Below are positions 1-12,600 of a stretch of DNA of 64,000 nucleotides, one piece after another. The position numbers and the translations under genes were made by a program. The DNA is from Manihot esculenta (lineage: Eukaryota; Streptophyta; Magnoliopsida; Malpighiales; Euphorbiaceae). The stretch is from the NCBI RefSeq assembly GCF_001659605.2, contig NC_035176.2:28328716-28392715 (forward strand), in the 5' to 3' direction. Positions within the stretch are counted from its first letter, which is position 1. Each line of letters opens with the position of its first letter. The notes under the pieces are model-generated. The model was given only the letters and a program-made list of their open reading frames with translations, was not told the origin of the DNA and ran no database searches.

Positions 1-480
1 CAAATAAGCCATGTGCTGTCATCATAAGACAACCACGTGGCAAGAGTCTGATAAGCCAATATGTGATCCCACTAGTGGAAAGGAAGACCCAGACATCATA
101 GCACCCAGTTCTTTATCAAGACTTGCCTTGTCCTAAAGAGGACGAGACTTCATATAAAATTATCGTTAGCAGGTATAATTTAGCAAATCCTCATTGCGCC
201 TGTAATCACGAGTACCCGCTGAATTTTCAGAAAATACTATAGTTAATTCCATCTTCTTACAGTATAAAAACTAATTATCGTAAAAATAAAAGGTATGTAG
301 TTCTTACATTACTACTTTTGAATTCTAAACAATTCCTTACATTTCGCCATTTTCTTCAGTTCACTGATTTGAGCGTCGAAGTGGTATTCGTAGACGCTTA
401 TCACCTCACGTTCTCTTTGTTACATATTGACCAATTGTGGTACAGTTTTATTTCAGTCACATCATAAAGTTTTTTTTTCA
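1..480 (+). repeat. LTR-like fragment cut by the window edge
   Basis: This stretch is less AT-rich than the DNA after it. A stretch near 117-155 resembles 17209-17250: both carry a tcaagact-gcctt motif followed by a gacgag/ccgag motif. Both regions then pass through a similar A-rich stretch (an agtataaaaa or aatataaaaa motif, then aaaaataaa). This fits two diverged copies of one LTR, possibly of the Tat element remnant between them. The match is imperfect and no PBS was recognised, so this is an inference. Confidence 0.3.
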
Positions 481-1084
481 TGCTTAAATTTTTATTAATA
501 TCTATGATATTATATAAAAGTGAAAATGGGAATAAATAATGAGATTAATAAAAAAAATAACATTATTATAATAAAAATATATGTAAGGACTATTTTATTA
601 TTCAAATAAAATTTTAGGAATTATATTATAATTTACCATTAACTTATATAAATTCAATTTAATTTTCTTAACTATAATTATAGCAAATTTAAAAAAATAA
701 ATAAATTTACTATTCAAATGTTGGATATAAATATAAATCATTATAAATATTTAGATTCTTGGAAAACTATTGAATTTATGTAAACTTAATGTGAATATAG
801 CATTAACGATGCGCCTTAGCTTAAGGCTCACAAAATATAGCACCGATGAAATGAGAAGTTTTTTAATGTAAGGTAATAGAAAGCAAGGTTTAAAAACTTT
901 TTCCATGGGTATTTACATTGACAGTATATCAATTTAGAATCTATAATATAATACAAAATCCACTTAATTTCCATTTAAATAATATAAAAAATTATTTCAC
1001 ATATAATAAAAGATTTTTAATTTATTTTGTTTATACACTTATTAAATTATATATATATATATATAATTATACGAATATCACGGG
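481..1084. other. AT-rich intergenic DNA, no gene seen
   Basis: Very AT-rich sequence with short A/T runs and a TA microsatellite near 1052-1066. No coding potential or RNA gene is apparent. Confidence 0.6.
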
Positions 1085-1960
1085 AATAAAATAAAGATAA
1101 ATTATATTTTAATTTTTAAATTTTAATATAATTAATGGATAGATTATTATAATTTTTAAATTGAATATTTAAATTTTTTTATAATCAATCCGTCCAAATT
1201 ATAAATCTTTTAGTTTTTACCGTTAAAATATGAAAATGTCTTTATTATTTTTTTAAATTTATAAATTATTTGAATTTTTAAGTTTTAATATAATTAATGG
1301 ATCGGTCTCTATATTTTTAAAATTATAAATTAAAATCTATATATAATCAGTCTGTCATCGTCTATTATAATTTAAATATTTTAATTTTTTTATTTAAAAA
1401 AATACTTAAATCTCCATTAATATTTATCTATAATATTTTCTTTAACTAATTTTTAATATTTTTTATTTTTTTATTTTCATTCATTAAAATATTTCAATAC
1501 TTATCATTTTAAAACTTTTAAAAAATACTTACAATTTTAAAAAATACTTATAATTTCAACTATAAATTGTACTTTCAGAAAAAATTTGACCATCCACTAA
1601 TTTTGAATTAATCTCTATAATTGATAGAAGAATTTTAACGGATTAAATATACAGAGATTTAAGAATTTAATTTTAAAATTATAATAACTAATCCGTTAAT
1701 TACGCTAGAATTTAAATATTAAAATATATTTTATATAATATAAAATTTTTTACATATATTAAAAGGATTTAAGTGTTTAGGAGAGTGTTTTAGATATTTA
1801 AAATATTTATTCTTATTTTGACCGATAGACTAATGGAATTATGAATAGAACGACTTCCCATTTTAACGAATTGATTATATAAAAATTTAAATATTCGATT
1901 TTAAAAATATAAAAATTGATCCATTAATTACGTTAAAATTTAAAAAATAAAATATAAATT
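1085..1960. repeat. Four related AT-rich repeat units, two direct and two inverted
   Basis: Units near 1118-1190 and 1285-1350 share the motif ttaatataattaatgga. Units near 1640-1715 and 1862-1950 carry its reverse complement (tccgttaattacg and tccattaattacg). The order is direct, direct, inverted, inverted, as in a decayed foldback or MITE-like element. No clear target duplication was found. Confidence 0.45.
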
Positions 1961-2381
1961 TAAAAACTTACTAATTCAAGTAAAATGAAATTTTATGCTA
2001 TTTAAATAGAAGTTGAAAGGATTTATATTATAAATAAATTTTATATACTTTACTGTTACAAAATAAAATTTTATATATTTTATTATTATAATTTGATGTA
2101 CCGTTTATATAAATTACTCATTTTTCCATTTCACTAATTTAGTGGAAAAAAATGAAATGTTTTAAGTTTTCGAATTCTCCAAAGCTATATACCCCTTATA
2201 TAACCTTATTCTCAAATAAAGTGATTATTACAAAAATACATATCTTAACTTTAAAAACTATCTTTCAAACATAATGTTAAAGTCTAAATTATGTGCTTTT
2301 GTACTTGATGCAAAACCCTAAGAAAGATGTCCACCTTTGACAAATCCTTTTACTAGAAAAAGAATTTTTTACTTTGGTTGT
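1961..2381. other. AT-rich intergenic DNA, no gene seen
   Basis: No convincing ORF, RNA gene or repeat boundary was recognised here. Confidence 0.5.
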
Positions 2382-2808
2382 GCAGTAATTAGTTAGATTT
2401 AAAATTGAATTAAATTGAATAAATTTAAAATTAAAATTTTAATATTTATAAAAATCAAATCGAATTAATTTTAATTAAAAATTAAATTAAACTTAACCAA
2501 TTTGATTCGATTCGGTTTTATCAGTTTGAATTTTTAAAAAATTTTTTATTTTTTATTCGTTATTTTTAATATTTTAAAATTTAATTAAAATATTTTAATC
2601 TTAATATAATTTAATATTTTTATATTATTTAAAATAATATACTATTATCACTAATCAGTTCGGTTTAATTTTTTTAATTTTTCTAATCAAAATCGAACTG
2701 AACCGAAATAATCAAATTTTTTAAAATTAAAAATTAAATCAAATCGAAATAAATAAAAATCGAATCAAATTTTTAAATTAATTCAATTCAATCAATTTAA
2801 ACCGAATA
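2382..2808. repeat. MITE-like foldback repeat, copy 1
   Basis: An AT-rich block with internal inverted motifs (gattcgattcggttt and aaccgaaataa types). It ends with tcaatttaaaccgaatactg. The start reads cagtaattagtt, which loosely mirrors the end as a terminal inverted repeat. A second copy with the same internal order lies at about 48905-49305. No target duplication could be matched, so the superfamily is uncertain; hAT-like is possible. Confidence 0.5.
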
Positions 2809-3735
2809 CTGTCATCCGTATTTTGACACGAAATTTATCGATCGTACAAAATCCCGTGTTGATTTGCCTTCGACCTCTCCTCCATTAATTTTTTTTTAAT
2901 CGAAAGATAAGATTGTTGTATTAGAGACGCTAAAAGCCCAAGTTAATACACCTAAGGCCAACACAAGATAATAAAGGCCTACAAAGCAAGCTAAAGAACC
3001 TAAGCCTAAAAACTAAGTCCATGCCCACAGGAGCTGAAGCCTAGATCACAAAACAAAACCCTAACTTGTTGGGAGGTAGGAAGACTTTTGGATTGCCGCC
3101 ACCTGACAAAAAGTCGGAAGACTCGCTGAACGTTGGAAAGAAGGTGCAGACACCATTAGAGCACTAAACCAGCAAAAGAAAACCAGAAAAGCATGGCCAG
3201 AAGAAAACACGAGTAGTGAAAAGAGTTATGGGGATCAGCTGCTCAGAAGGAGGAGACAGTGAAAGAACCTAGAGATTCTCCCTAAAAAGAAAAGTATTAG
3301 ACTCTTCCACCATCGAAAATAAACAAATTGCAACTTTTTGAAACTTCAACACATTGCAACCTTTTGAAACTTCGACGGACATTGAGAGTTAGATTGGCTC
3401 GGTTCTATTCTAACCACGTCACCAATCTAATCTCAGTTATATTATTTGGTTCTGTTGTCGAAAAGTATATTGAATTTTCTCCATCCACTTGGATTTACGC
3501 AAGATCCTTGTTTCTTTTTTCACTCTAAAATAAGAAATTTTTTCTGTTTTTGAAAATAACTGAAAATATATATATCATTACCGGATGACCCGACAATGGT
3601 AAGAAAAAAAATAAGTAGATAGTAGAGGATGTCCTGTTTGTCCATTAAAAACCATAGATCATGCAAGAGGTAAGGTTCAGTCCCGTGGATAAAGCGATCA
3701 GATACTTTCAAAACAAGTCATTAAAATCCTCTTAA
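2809..3735. other. Unassigned sequence upstream of the Tat pol remnant
   Basis: Mixed-composition DNA with scattered short ORFs that resemble no family. It may be the decayed gag-side part of the Tat element, but no zinc knuckle or gag motif is visible. Confidence 0.4.
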
Positions 3736-5117
3736 ATATGAAGGAGGGTACTGGTGGATAAAGATAGTTTTATTAATCTTGTTATCTTAAATGTTTTCAA
3801 TAAGTTAGGTCTAAATAAGGGCAACCTTGTCAGAGTCTTCTATCTTTTAGTAGAGTTAGGAAATAAGACCGTAGCAGTTCTAGGCACCATCAACATTCCC
3901 CTAGTACTCAGGAATGAAAAATACAAGCGAGAACTGTATGCAGAGTTCACGGTAGTAGACATCTCATCTGTATACAATGTAATACTCGACTGTCCGGTCT
4001 TAACTGTCACGTTATCGTTATTAACATAGGTGTTATATATCTTAAGTTTTCAACTCCCGGGGGAATAGCAGTGGTTTGAGACAGTCCGAGATCAGCCAAA
4101 GATAATTACAAATACTCTGCAAAAAGTCTCGAAAAAGCAACCATGTCTATTGATTTGCTGGAGAAGGCAAAATCTCTCATAAAGCTGTAACCTACAGATC
4201 CGATAGAGGAGATCCAGATAGGGAAGCAGCAAAAGGTGCGGTTGGGCACTGCGCTAATCGAGGAAGTGAAGGCCCAGTTGATAGAGTTATTAAAAGACTG
4301 AGTGACCACTTTCGCTTGGTCTCCAAAAGATATAATAGGTGTGGACCTAGCTCTCATTAGCCACAAGTTATCCATTGATAAAACTGTCAAACCAGTCCAA
4401 CAAAAGAAAAAGGAAGTTCGCACCAGAAAGGCAATAAGTGATCAAAGAAGAGATTGGCAAGCTTCTAAGTGCAGGACTGATAAAAGAAGTCCAATATCCC
4501 ACATGGTTAGCCAATGCGGTCCTAGCCAAGAAGGTTAACGGAAAATGAAGGATGTGCGTGGACTTTATTGACTTAAATAAAGCATGTCTGAAAGATCACT
4601 ACCCGTTACCGTCCATTGACAGATTAGTGGATTCGACCTCAAGGCATGCAATGGTCTCCTTCCTTGATACCATTTCAGAATACCACCAAATCATGATGGA
4701 TATCGAGGACGCAGAAAAGACCTCATTCATAACAGATAAAGGAGTCTACTATTACAAAGTAATGCCTTTCAGTTTGAAAAATGCAAAGGCGACGTACCAA
4801 AGGCTGATGTCAAGAATCTTCAAAGAAATGGTGGAATCAACAGTGGAAGTGTATGTAGATGACATGGAGTGAAGAGTCGATCCTTAGAGGACTACCCAGA
4901 AGATATCCGAAAAGTTTTTGGTGTCCTGGACAAGGCGGGCATGAAGTTGAATCCTGAAAAATATACCTTCAGAGTAAAAGCTGGAAAGTCTCTCGAATAT
5001 ATAATCTTGAAAAGAGGTATACAGGCAAACCCTGAGAAGATTAGCACCATCCAAAACATGGAAGCACCCAAAACTATTAATGAGGTACAAAGGCTAATGG
5101 GTGAGTCACTACCCTAG
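3736..5117 (+). pseudogene. Tat-lineage Ty3/gypsy protease and reverse transcriptase remnant
   Basis: The protease begins near 3742 with RRVLVD, but the active-site triplet that should follow the Asp (G-G-S-S in relatives) reads K-D-S-F. The domain runs to a stop near 4029. RT begins in broken frames near 4325: ISHKLSIDKTVKPVQQKK is the pre-RT motif characteristic of Tat elements. The palm domain at 4552-4866 holds CVDFIDLNKAC, VMPFSLKNAKATYQR and the catalytic YVDD. A frameshift follows directly, and the thumb and connection region resumes at 4869 (KSRSLEDYPEDIRKVFGVLD) in another frame. Several stops and frameshifts show a long-dead copy. Lineage is assigned from established Tat/Retand motif patterns. 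Confidence 0.85.
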
Positions 5118-5679
5118 GTCACTTCATATCATACTCAACCAGAAGGTGCCTCCTATTCTTCAAGGCTTTGAAAGGCAAAAGCAAGTTTAAATGGGGGAAA
5201 GAGTGTGCAAAGGCATTTGAAAGTCTAAAAACCCTTCCTATCATCACCTCCACTGCTAAGCCCGCCCGTTGAAGGGGATGTTTTGTTCCTATACTTGTCT
5301 ATGACAAAAGAAGCAGTTTGCTCTGTGCATGTTCGTGAAAATAATAGGGAGCAAAGTCCAGTGTACTATACCAGCCAAGTGTTGAAGGGGCAAAGTTGAA
5401 CTACCCTCCTCTCGAAAAGTTGGTGTTTGCAGTTCTAATGTCAGTCATATACCATAGAAGACAGAATCGATTACCCTTTGTGGAAGGTCCTATACAGGCC
5501 GGAGTTATCAAGGAGGTTATCTACATTGACAGTGATACTGTCAGCCTAAGATATTAGGTATGTCCTAAGGAAGGCGATAAAAGCCCAGGTGCTAGCCGAC
5601 TTTATAGCAGAGATGACTCCACCGTTAGAACCTTTAGAGTCCTTGGAGGAGGATGCAGAAGAATGAAAGGTCTAGGCAG

Positions 5680-6080
5680 ACGGAGCCTGAGGAGCAGGGG
5701 GTTTAAGAATCAGGATCCTGTTACAATCTCAGATAAAGATAAAACTTCAATATGCTGTCAAACTCGTCTTCGATGCCACTAAAACTGAAGTCAAATACGA
5801 GGCTGTCATAATGGCTCTAAGAATCATTAAAGAGTTAGGTATACAAAAATCTATTATTTTTAGTAACTCACAATTGATTGTTAATCAATACCAAGAACAA
5901 TTCAGAATTCGAGAACTGAACCTTACCAAATACGAGAAGAAGGTTCGATCTTTAATGAATAGGATCAAAGATGGAAACGGCAGCTGCAAACTTCGCCAGG
6001 TAGCCAGAGGCAACAACGAAGAGGCGGATCTTCTGGCCAAGATTGTAAACCTCAATTCGAGGAATTGCAAACTCCAGTAA
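5680..6080 (+). pseudogene. Tat-lineage RNase H remnant
   Basis: An open frame from about 5790 reads VKYEAVIMALRIIKELGI, then SQLIVNQYQ, YEKKVRSLM and ARGNNEEADLLAKI. This is the usual RNase H order for Tat elements, ending with the conserved Asp-containing EADLLAK motif. The upstream catalytic part near 5680-5780 is interrupted by stops. It lies between RT and integrase, as expected for this lineage. Confidence 0.8.
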
Positions 6081-6219
6081 TGGCAGAAGAAGAGTCATTC
6101 CCCATAGAAGAAGTAGAATCATGGATGACGTCAATATATAAATTTTCGACACAAGATGACCTCCCAGCCAATGAATTAACAGCCAAACAGGTAATAAGAA
6201 AGTCTTCTAAATATGTATT

Positions 6220-6960
6220 AATTGATGGTTGATTATACAAGAGATCCGCGACACATCCATGGCTACGGTGTGTTGCTGAAAAGGAACGCTAGGAAATCTT
6301 AAGAGATATCCATGAAGAGGATTGCGGGAGCCACGAAGGAGCCTGAACAATCACTCGAAAAGCATTTAGACAAGAATATTATTGGTCAATGATAATAAAA
6401 GATGCGAAGCAGCTTGTCCAGAGGTGTCAAAGATACCAGTTACATGCAAACATCCTAAGGACCCCGGAAAAAATGCAAGCGTCCATTGGAAGTCTCTAGC
6501 CTTTCTTTCAGTGGGGAATAGACATCCTTGATTTGTTCCCTAAGACAACTGGGTCAAAAAAGTTCATAATCATGGCGGTAGATTATTTCAGCAAATGGGA
6601 AAGACAATGGCAGTACAGTCTATCACCACCTAAGAAGCAATTTCCTTCATCAGCAAAAACATATTTACTCGATTCGGAATTTCGAAGATAGTAAACACCG
6701 ATAATGGAACTCAGTTTGCAAGCTCCAGGTTCAAAAACTTCTGTAAGAAATGGAAAATTGACTTAAGATTCAGTTCAGCCTATTACCCTAGACCGATGGT
6801 ATGACTAAGGTAACTAACAGGACCATCCTACAGGGTCTAAAGAAAAGATTCGACCAAGCCAAGGGCAACTGGCCCGAAGAGTGATCCCATATACTATGGG
6901 CATACAGAACCACCCCTAGGACAGTTACAGGAGAAATACCATTTTCCCGAGTATACAGAA
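6220..6960 (+). pseudogene. Tat-lineage integrase remnant
   Basis: The zinc-binding region is visible near 6300-6450: RDIHEEDCGSHEG, then YYWSMIIKDAKQLVQRCQRY, giving the His-His-Cys-Cys spacing of retroelement integrases. The core near 6505-6600 reads FFQWGIDILDLFP and FIIMAVDYFSKW, with the first catalytic Asp. VNTDNGTQF near 6690-6717 carries the second. Stops and frameshifts occur throughout, so the domain is not functional. Confidence 0.8.
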
Positions 6961-7142
6961 TCAAGGCAATCTTAGGCAGGCCATGCCATATGACAGTTTT
7001 TGCCAGGCCATCCGGGCGTTGGTCACACTACGCAAGGGCACAAGGCAATCACAGCTAGACCAGGCCACAAGACAGTTTTCGTCAGGCCGTCGGTCCCACC
7101 AAGCAACGCCACAAGGCAATCTTAGTCAGGTCAGGCCATAAG
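6961..7142 (+). repeat. About 79-bp tandem repeats downstream of Tat integrase, left part
   Basis: Degenerate tandem units carry the landmarks aggcaatcttag, tttttgccaggccatccggg and gttggtc-cac. The array continues at 16369, so the chromovirus element at 7143-16368 has split it. Spacing between landmarks on the right side is 79 bp; here it is shorter (about 71 bp). Tandem arrays in the untranslated region after integrase are established for Tat/Ogre-type elements. Confidence 0.8.
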
Positions 7143-7766
7143 TGTAACGACCCGAAAATCGGACCGCTACCGGCGCTAGGATCCAGATCGGCTTAAGGCC
7201 GCCGGGACCCGTAGCAAGCCTGACATACAATCTGAAAACCTGTTTAATCCCATACATGATCAACAACATACATAAAAATTTAAAACTTTTCCTTCAAACA
7301 TCCAACTCAACCTGAACATATACTGTACATAGTCATAATCATAATCGTGATCCCTCTGTGGGATCTCATCAATGCCTCAATGGGCGATACATCATAAGAT
7401 GAGTTGGCTTTCATGAACATAATAAAACATTTTTGATCATGTAATAAAAGGGATACCTCATATACAATGTCAAGCACAATATCTAATCCTCAATATCAAT
7501 ACATGACTGAAACTGTACTTTTACATAACATTAATACATTTATCATGTCCACACTAACTATTACATACACGTGACTTCATTACTCTTGTAAACCTCCTGA
7601 TCTACCCTGTACCTGCAATCCTGGGGAAATTGGGAGAGGGGTGAGCTACTAGAGCCCAGTGAGCAGAATAATAAAACATTTAAAAACATATGATAACATG
7701 GAATGCATCACATCACAGCTAAATCACATCAAGGATGAACTTATCACCAATAGCCCTCTACATGGT

Positions 7767-7957
7767 CCAACTGTGCCAGAACGTAGAATGGGTCCTGGTC
7801 TTTCCCTTACATATCATAACATAACAGTGTCCAACTGTGCCAGAACGTAGAATGGGTCATGGTCTTTCCCTTACATATCATAACATAACAGTGTCCAACT
7901 GTGCCAGAACGTAGAATGGGTCCTGGTCTTTCCCTTACATAGTGCCAGCGAACGTAG
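7767..7957 (-). repeat. 63-bp tandem repeat inside the LTR, three copies
   Basis: Three copies of a unit starting ccaactgtgccagaacg occur at 7767, 7831 and 7895, spaced 63-64 bp. The other LTR retains only the last copy, and its truncation point lies exactly at this repeat. Confidence 0.85.
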
Positions 7958-8403
7958 AATGGGTCCCACTGGTCTTACATTCCGTACCGTACATATCACA
8001 TCGTCATATCATAGATCGAGGGCTATGGATCATCCAACATTCATCCACATCAACATTTAACATATGCAATGCAACATATTCGTGAATTCTAATGCAAGCA
8101 ACCTAATTCATCACATGACATTCATGATGCATGAAGCATGCTAAAAAGTACATTATTTGCTTTAAAACATAATAGGTTATTCCACTCACCTCTGGATAGC
8201 TCTGACCAGACACTGGGGCAACAGACTCACTGCTGGGGTCCTCGGTTCCTCGGGTCCGAACCTACACAGGTGGACTCAAATGAGGGACCAAACATACATG
8301 AACATAACTCTAAACTATTCCCCAAAAACCCCCCTAAAACATCAAGGAACAATCATAGAAAAACATACAAGAGAGGGCTGGATAGGGCACTTTCGGCGGC
8401 AGG

Positions 8404-9325
8404 TTCGGCGGCCGAAAGTCCCTCCAGAGCCGAAAGTCAGGCAGGTTCGGCGGCACCTTCGGCGGCCGAAACTCCCAGACAGAGGCGAAACTCATGCATG
8501 TTCGGCGGCACTTTCGGCGGCCGAAACTCCCAGACAGAGACGAAAGTCCTCTTTCGGGGGAAAGCTTCGGCAGCCGAAGGCTGCCTCCACAAGCATGTTC
8601 GGCGGCCGAAAGTTCCTTCGGCTGCCGAACCTGGTTTCTCCCTTAGTGGCAGAAACTCAGCTCTTCAATGCACATTGCCTCCAAAACTACCCAATCATGC
8701 ATAAACCTATTCTACAACATTCCCAAATATGCACAAACAAGAATACAAGTTCCTAGGGGCATCAAACCAACAAAAACCCCAACTACAACACAACAAACAA
8801 CTCACATTGTTCATAAACACATATAAAACCCATAAACCTAACTATGAGCTAAACATGTATTTTACCCCATAGATCTACTTAAAGCTTGCTTAAAACATGC
8901 AATGAGCTTAAGATCGGCTCTTACCTCATGGAGATCGAGAGAGAGACGACCCAAACTTGGAGATGGGAGGGGTTGAGTTCCCTTGAACTTCAAAGCTCCA
9001 AAACTTTGCTCAAAGCTTGAAAATCTTCAAAACAAAGTAAAAACTCATGAAAATCGAGTAGGATTGGAAGGAAAGAACTCAAGATCGGTGAGGAACGGCG
9101 GAGAGCTCACCTTGGCCGGAAATGGGGAAAAAGCTCGCCCGTTTTCGGCTAAGGGACCCTTTTATAGTGGCTGGCCAGGCCACGTTCGGGGGCCAAACGT
9201 GCCTCTGCATGCATGCCATGTTCGGCGGCCGAACCTGGACTTTCCTCACTTATGCTTTCGGGGGCCTAAAAGCGCTCCCGAAGGCATGCATGTTCGGCGG
9301 CCGAACTTGAGGTTCGGCGGCCGAA
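8404..9325. repeat. Cluster of TTCGGCGGCCGAA palindromes in the LTR
   Basis: Seven exact copies of the palindrome TTCGGCGGCCGAA start at 8404, 8458, 8513, 8598, 9221, 9293 and 9313. Variants such as TTCGGCAGCCGAA (about 8566) and TTCGGCTGCCGAA (about 8617) lie between them. The same cluster recurs in the other LTR (about 15240-16190). Function is unknown. Confidence 0.9.
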
Positions 9326-9502
9326 CCTGAGTTTTCCTTCAAGGTTGTTTTCATGCAAAAACTCATTTCCATTTTACTTAAAACCATGAAATACCTTAAA
9401 ACATTTTATGAAAACATGCTTCTACCCTACTAGAGGCTTCCGACATCCGAGATTCCACCGGACGATAGGAATTCCGATACCGGAGTCTAGCCGGGTATTA
9501 CA

Positions 9503-9513
9503 TTCTCCCCCCC
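9503..9513 (-). promoter_or_regulatory. Polypurine tract of the chromovirus element
   Basis: The minus strand reads GGGGGGGAGAA immediately before the LTR start TGTAATACC. This is the expected plus-strand priming site. Confidence 0.85.
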
Positions 9514-9610
9514 TTAAGAACATTCGTCCCCGAATGTCCCTCAACTAGCACACATAGCATGGCATAACATAACATACATACATAGCACATAAACACATAG
9601 AGATCTAACC

Positions 9611-12600
9611 TTAAAAGAGATGAGGGTACTGCTGGAGCATGGACTCCCGTGTCTCCTAAGTGCATTCCTCCAAATTGTGGTGGTTCCACAGGACTTTCAC
9701 CATCGGGATTTCCTTGTTTCTTAGCTTTATGATCTGGGTGTCTATGATCCGTACTGGCTGTTCAACATAGGTGAGATCCTCTTGGACCTCCACATCAGGC
9801 TCACTGAGAACCTTGCTCGGATCTGACACAAACTTCCTCAACATTGAAACATGGAAAACTGGATGGATTCTTTCCATTGAAGCAGGTAAATCCAGCTTGT
9901 ACGACACATTCCCAATCTTTTGCAAGATTTCAAAGGGTCCGATGTATCGTGGGGCTAGTTTACCTTTCTTTCCGAAGCGAACCACTCCTTTCATAGGAGA
10001 CACCTTGAGCAATACCAGATCCCCCTCCTGAAACTCTAACTGTCTTCTGCGGATGTCTGCATAACTCTTTTGTCTGCTTGCAGCAGTCTTGATTCTTTCT
10101 CTGATTATGGGTACTACCCTGCTGGTAATCTCTACTAGCTCAGGCCCTGCCAAGGCCTTTTCTCCAACCTCTTCCTAGCAAACAGGTGATCTGCACTTCC
10201 TTCCATATAAAGCTTCATATGGAGCCATCCCGATGCTAGCATGATGGCTGTTATTGTAGGCAAACTCCACCAAAGGTAGATGCTGCCTCCAAGAACCGCC
10301 AAAGTCCAGCACACACATTCTGAGCATATCCTCTATGGTCTGGATGGTCCTTTCTGATTGTCCGTCCGTCTGTGGATGGAAAGCAGTGCTAAAATCCAAC
10401 CTAGTACCCATGGCATTCTGCAGACTCCGCCAAAATCTGGAGGTGAACTGGGGCCCTCTATCGGACACTATTAAAACAGGAACCCCATGCAGCCTGACGA
10501 TCTCATCGACATACACCTGCGCCAACTTGTCCACAGAATAGCCACTCCTGACAGGGATGAAGTGAGCAGATTTGGTGAGTCTGTCCACAATCACCCATAT
10601 GGAGTCCAATCTGTTGGATGTCGCCGGTAACCCCACTACGAAGTCCATAGCTATATTTTCCCATTTCCATTCTGGAATAGGTAGCGGGTTAAGCATTCCA
10701 GCCGGCTTCTGATGTTCCAGCTTCACCCTCTGACACACTTCACAGGCTGACACAAACTGTGCCACTTCTTTCTTCATAGCTGGCCACCAATAAACCTTCT
10801 TTAGATCTTGATACATCTTGGTGGCTCCGGGGTGAATGCTGTATCTTGCATTATGAGCCTCTCTCATAATGTCTCCTTTTAGCCCTATGTCATCTGGTAC
10901 ACATAGTCGACTCCCATGGCGGAGGATCCCCTTGCTGTCGAATCTGAACTCACTATCATTGCCTGACTGAACAGTCCTGGCAATCTTCACTAACTTCGGG
11001 TCCTCATGCTGTTTCTGAGCCACCTGCTCCAGAAACACGGGTGCCACTCTCATCTGGGCCACCAAGGCACCTGTACCAGATAACTCCATCTGTAGACCCT
11101 CCTCAACGAGCCTGTAAAACTCCTTCACCACTGGCCTCCTCTCTGCCGATATGTGGGATAAACTACCGAGTGATTTTCGGCTTAAGGCGTCTGCCACAAC
11201 ATTCGCCTTACCCGGATGGTACTGAATCTTGCAATCATAGTCACTCAGCAGCTCCACCCATCTTCTCTGTCTCAAATTCAAATCTCTTTGACTCAGGATG
11301 TACTGCAGGCTTTTATGATCTGTAAAGATCTCACATTTAACCCCATAGAGGTAGTGCCTCCACATCTTAAGTGCAAAGTTTACTGCTGCCATCTCTAGGT
11401 CATGTGTGGGGTAATTCAACTCATGCTTCTTCAGCTGCCTAGAAGCATAAGCGATCACCCTCTCATTCTGCATTAGTACACAACCTAGTCCCACACGGGA
11501 CGCATCACAAAAGACTGTAAAGTCCTCATCGCTGGATGGCAGAGCTAACACTGGTGCTGAAGTCAACCTCTTCTTAAGCTCTTCAAAACTCTCTTCGCAC
11601 TGGTCGGTCCACACAAACTTCTGATTCTTCCTGGTCAGTCTGGTCAGAGGAGCTGCAATCTTTGAGAAGTCCTGAACGAACCTCCTGTAGTAACCTGCCA
11701 AACCCAAGAAACTTCTAATCTCTGTCACTGAAGTGGGTCTAGGCCAGTTAGCCACAGTTTCTGTCTTCTTGGGGTCTACCTCTATACCATTCTCTGACAC
11801 TACATGCCCCAAGAACGAAATGCTCCTCAGCCAGAACTCGCATTTAGAGAACTTGGCATACAAGCCATGTTCCCTCAAGGTCTGCAAGACCAACCGCAGA
11901 TGATGGGCATGCTCCTCTGCATTCCTGGAATACACCAAGATATCATCTATGAAGACAATAACGAAGTGATCCAGGTACTGGCTAAATACTTTGTTCATGA
12001 GATCCATGAATGCTGCAGGGGCGTTGGTTAACCCGAACGGCATTACAAGGAACTCAAAATGCCCATATCTGGTCCTGAAAGCTGTCTTCGGCACATCTTC
12101 TTCTCTGATCCTCAGCTGATGGTACCCCGATCTCAGATCTATTTTGGAGAAACAACCCGCTCCTGCTAGCTGGTCGAATAGATCATCGATCCTTGGCAGA
12201 GGGTACCTATTTTTGGTAGTGACTTTGTTCAACTGCCTGTAGTCGATACAAAGTCTAAGGGATCCATCCTTCTTTCTCACAAACAAGACCGGAGCACCCC
12301 AAGGTGAGGTACTTGGTCGGATGAAGCCCCTTTCTACCAGCTCCTGCAATTGCTCTTTCAACTCCTTCAACTCGGCTGGGGCCATCCTGTAGGGAGGGAT
12401 AGAGATCGGTCTAGTTCCAGGCACCAACTCTATCTCGAACTCTATCTCCCTAGCAGGTGGTAAACCTGGAAGCTCGTCTGGAAACACATCCTGAAACTCT
12501 CTGACAACTGGCACCGAGGCTGGCTCCCTGACCTGACTACTAAGCTCTCTCACATGAGCCAAATACCCCCGACATCCCTTCCTAAGCAACCTACGAGCCT

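Larger units (their letters stand above)
7143..9502 (-). repeat. Complete 3' LTR of the chromovirus element (2360 bp)
   Basis: On the + strand it begins TGTAACGACCCG and ends CCGGGTATTACA, next to the polypurine tract. It is much longer than most plant LTRs. It holds a 63-bp tandem repeat (7767-7940) and a cluster of GC-rich palindromes (8404-9325). ORFs seen here are by-products of these repeats. Confidence 0.93.

Noticed and set aside
8138..9330. Several + strand ORFs of 115-188 codons
   Set aside because: They lie in the LTR and consist of palindrome translations (FGGR, RRPK). Near-identical copies occur in the other LTR; no family match.
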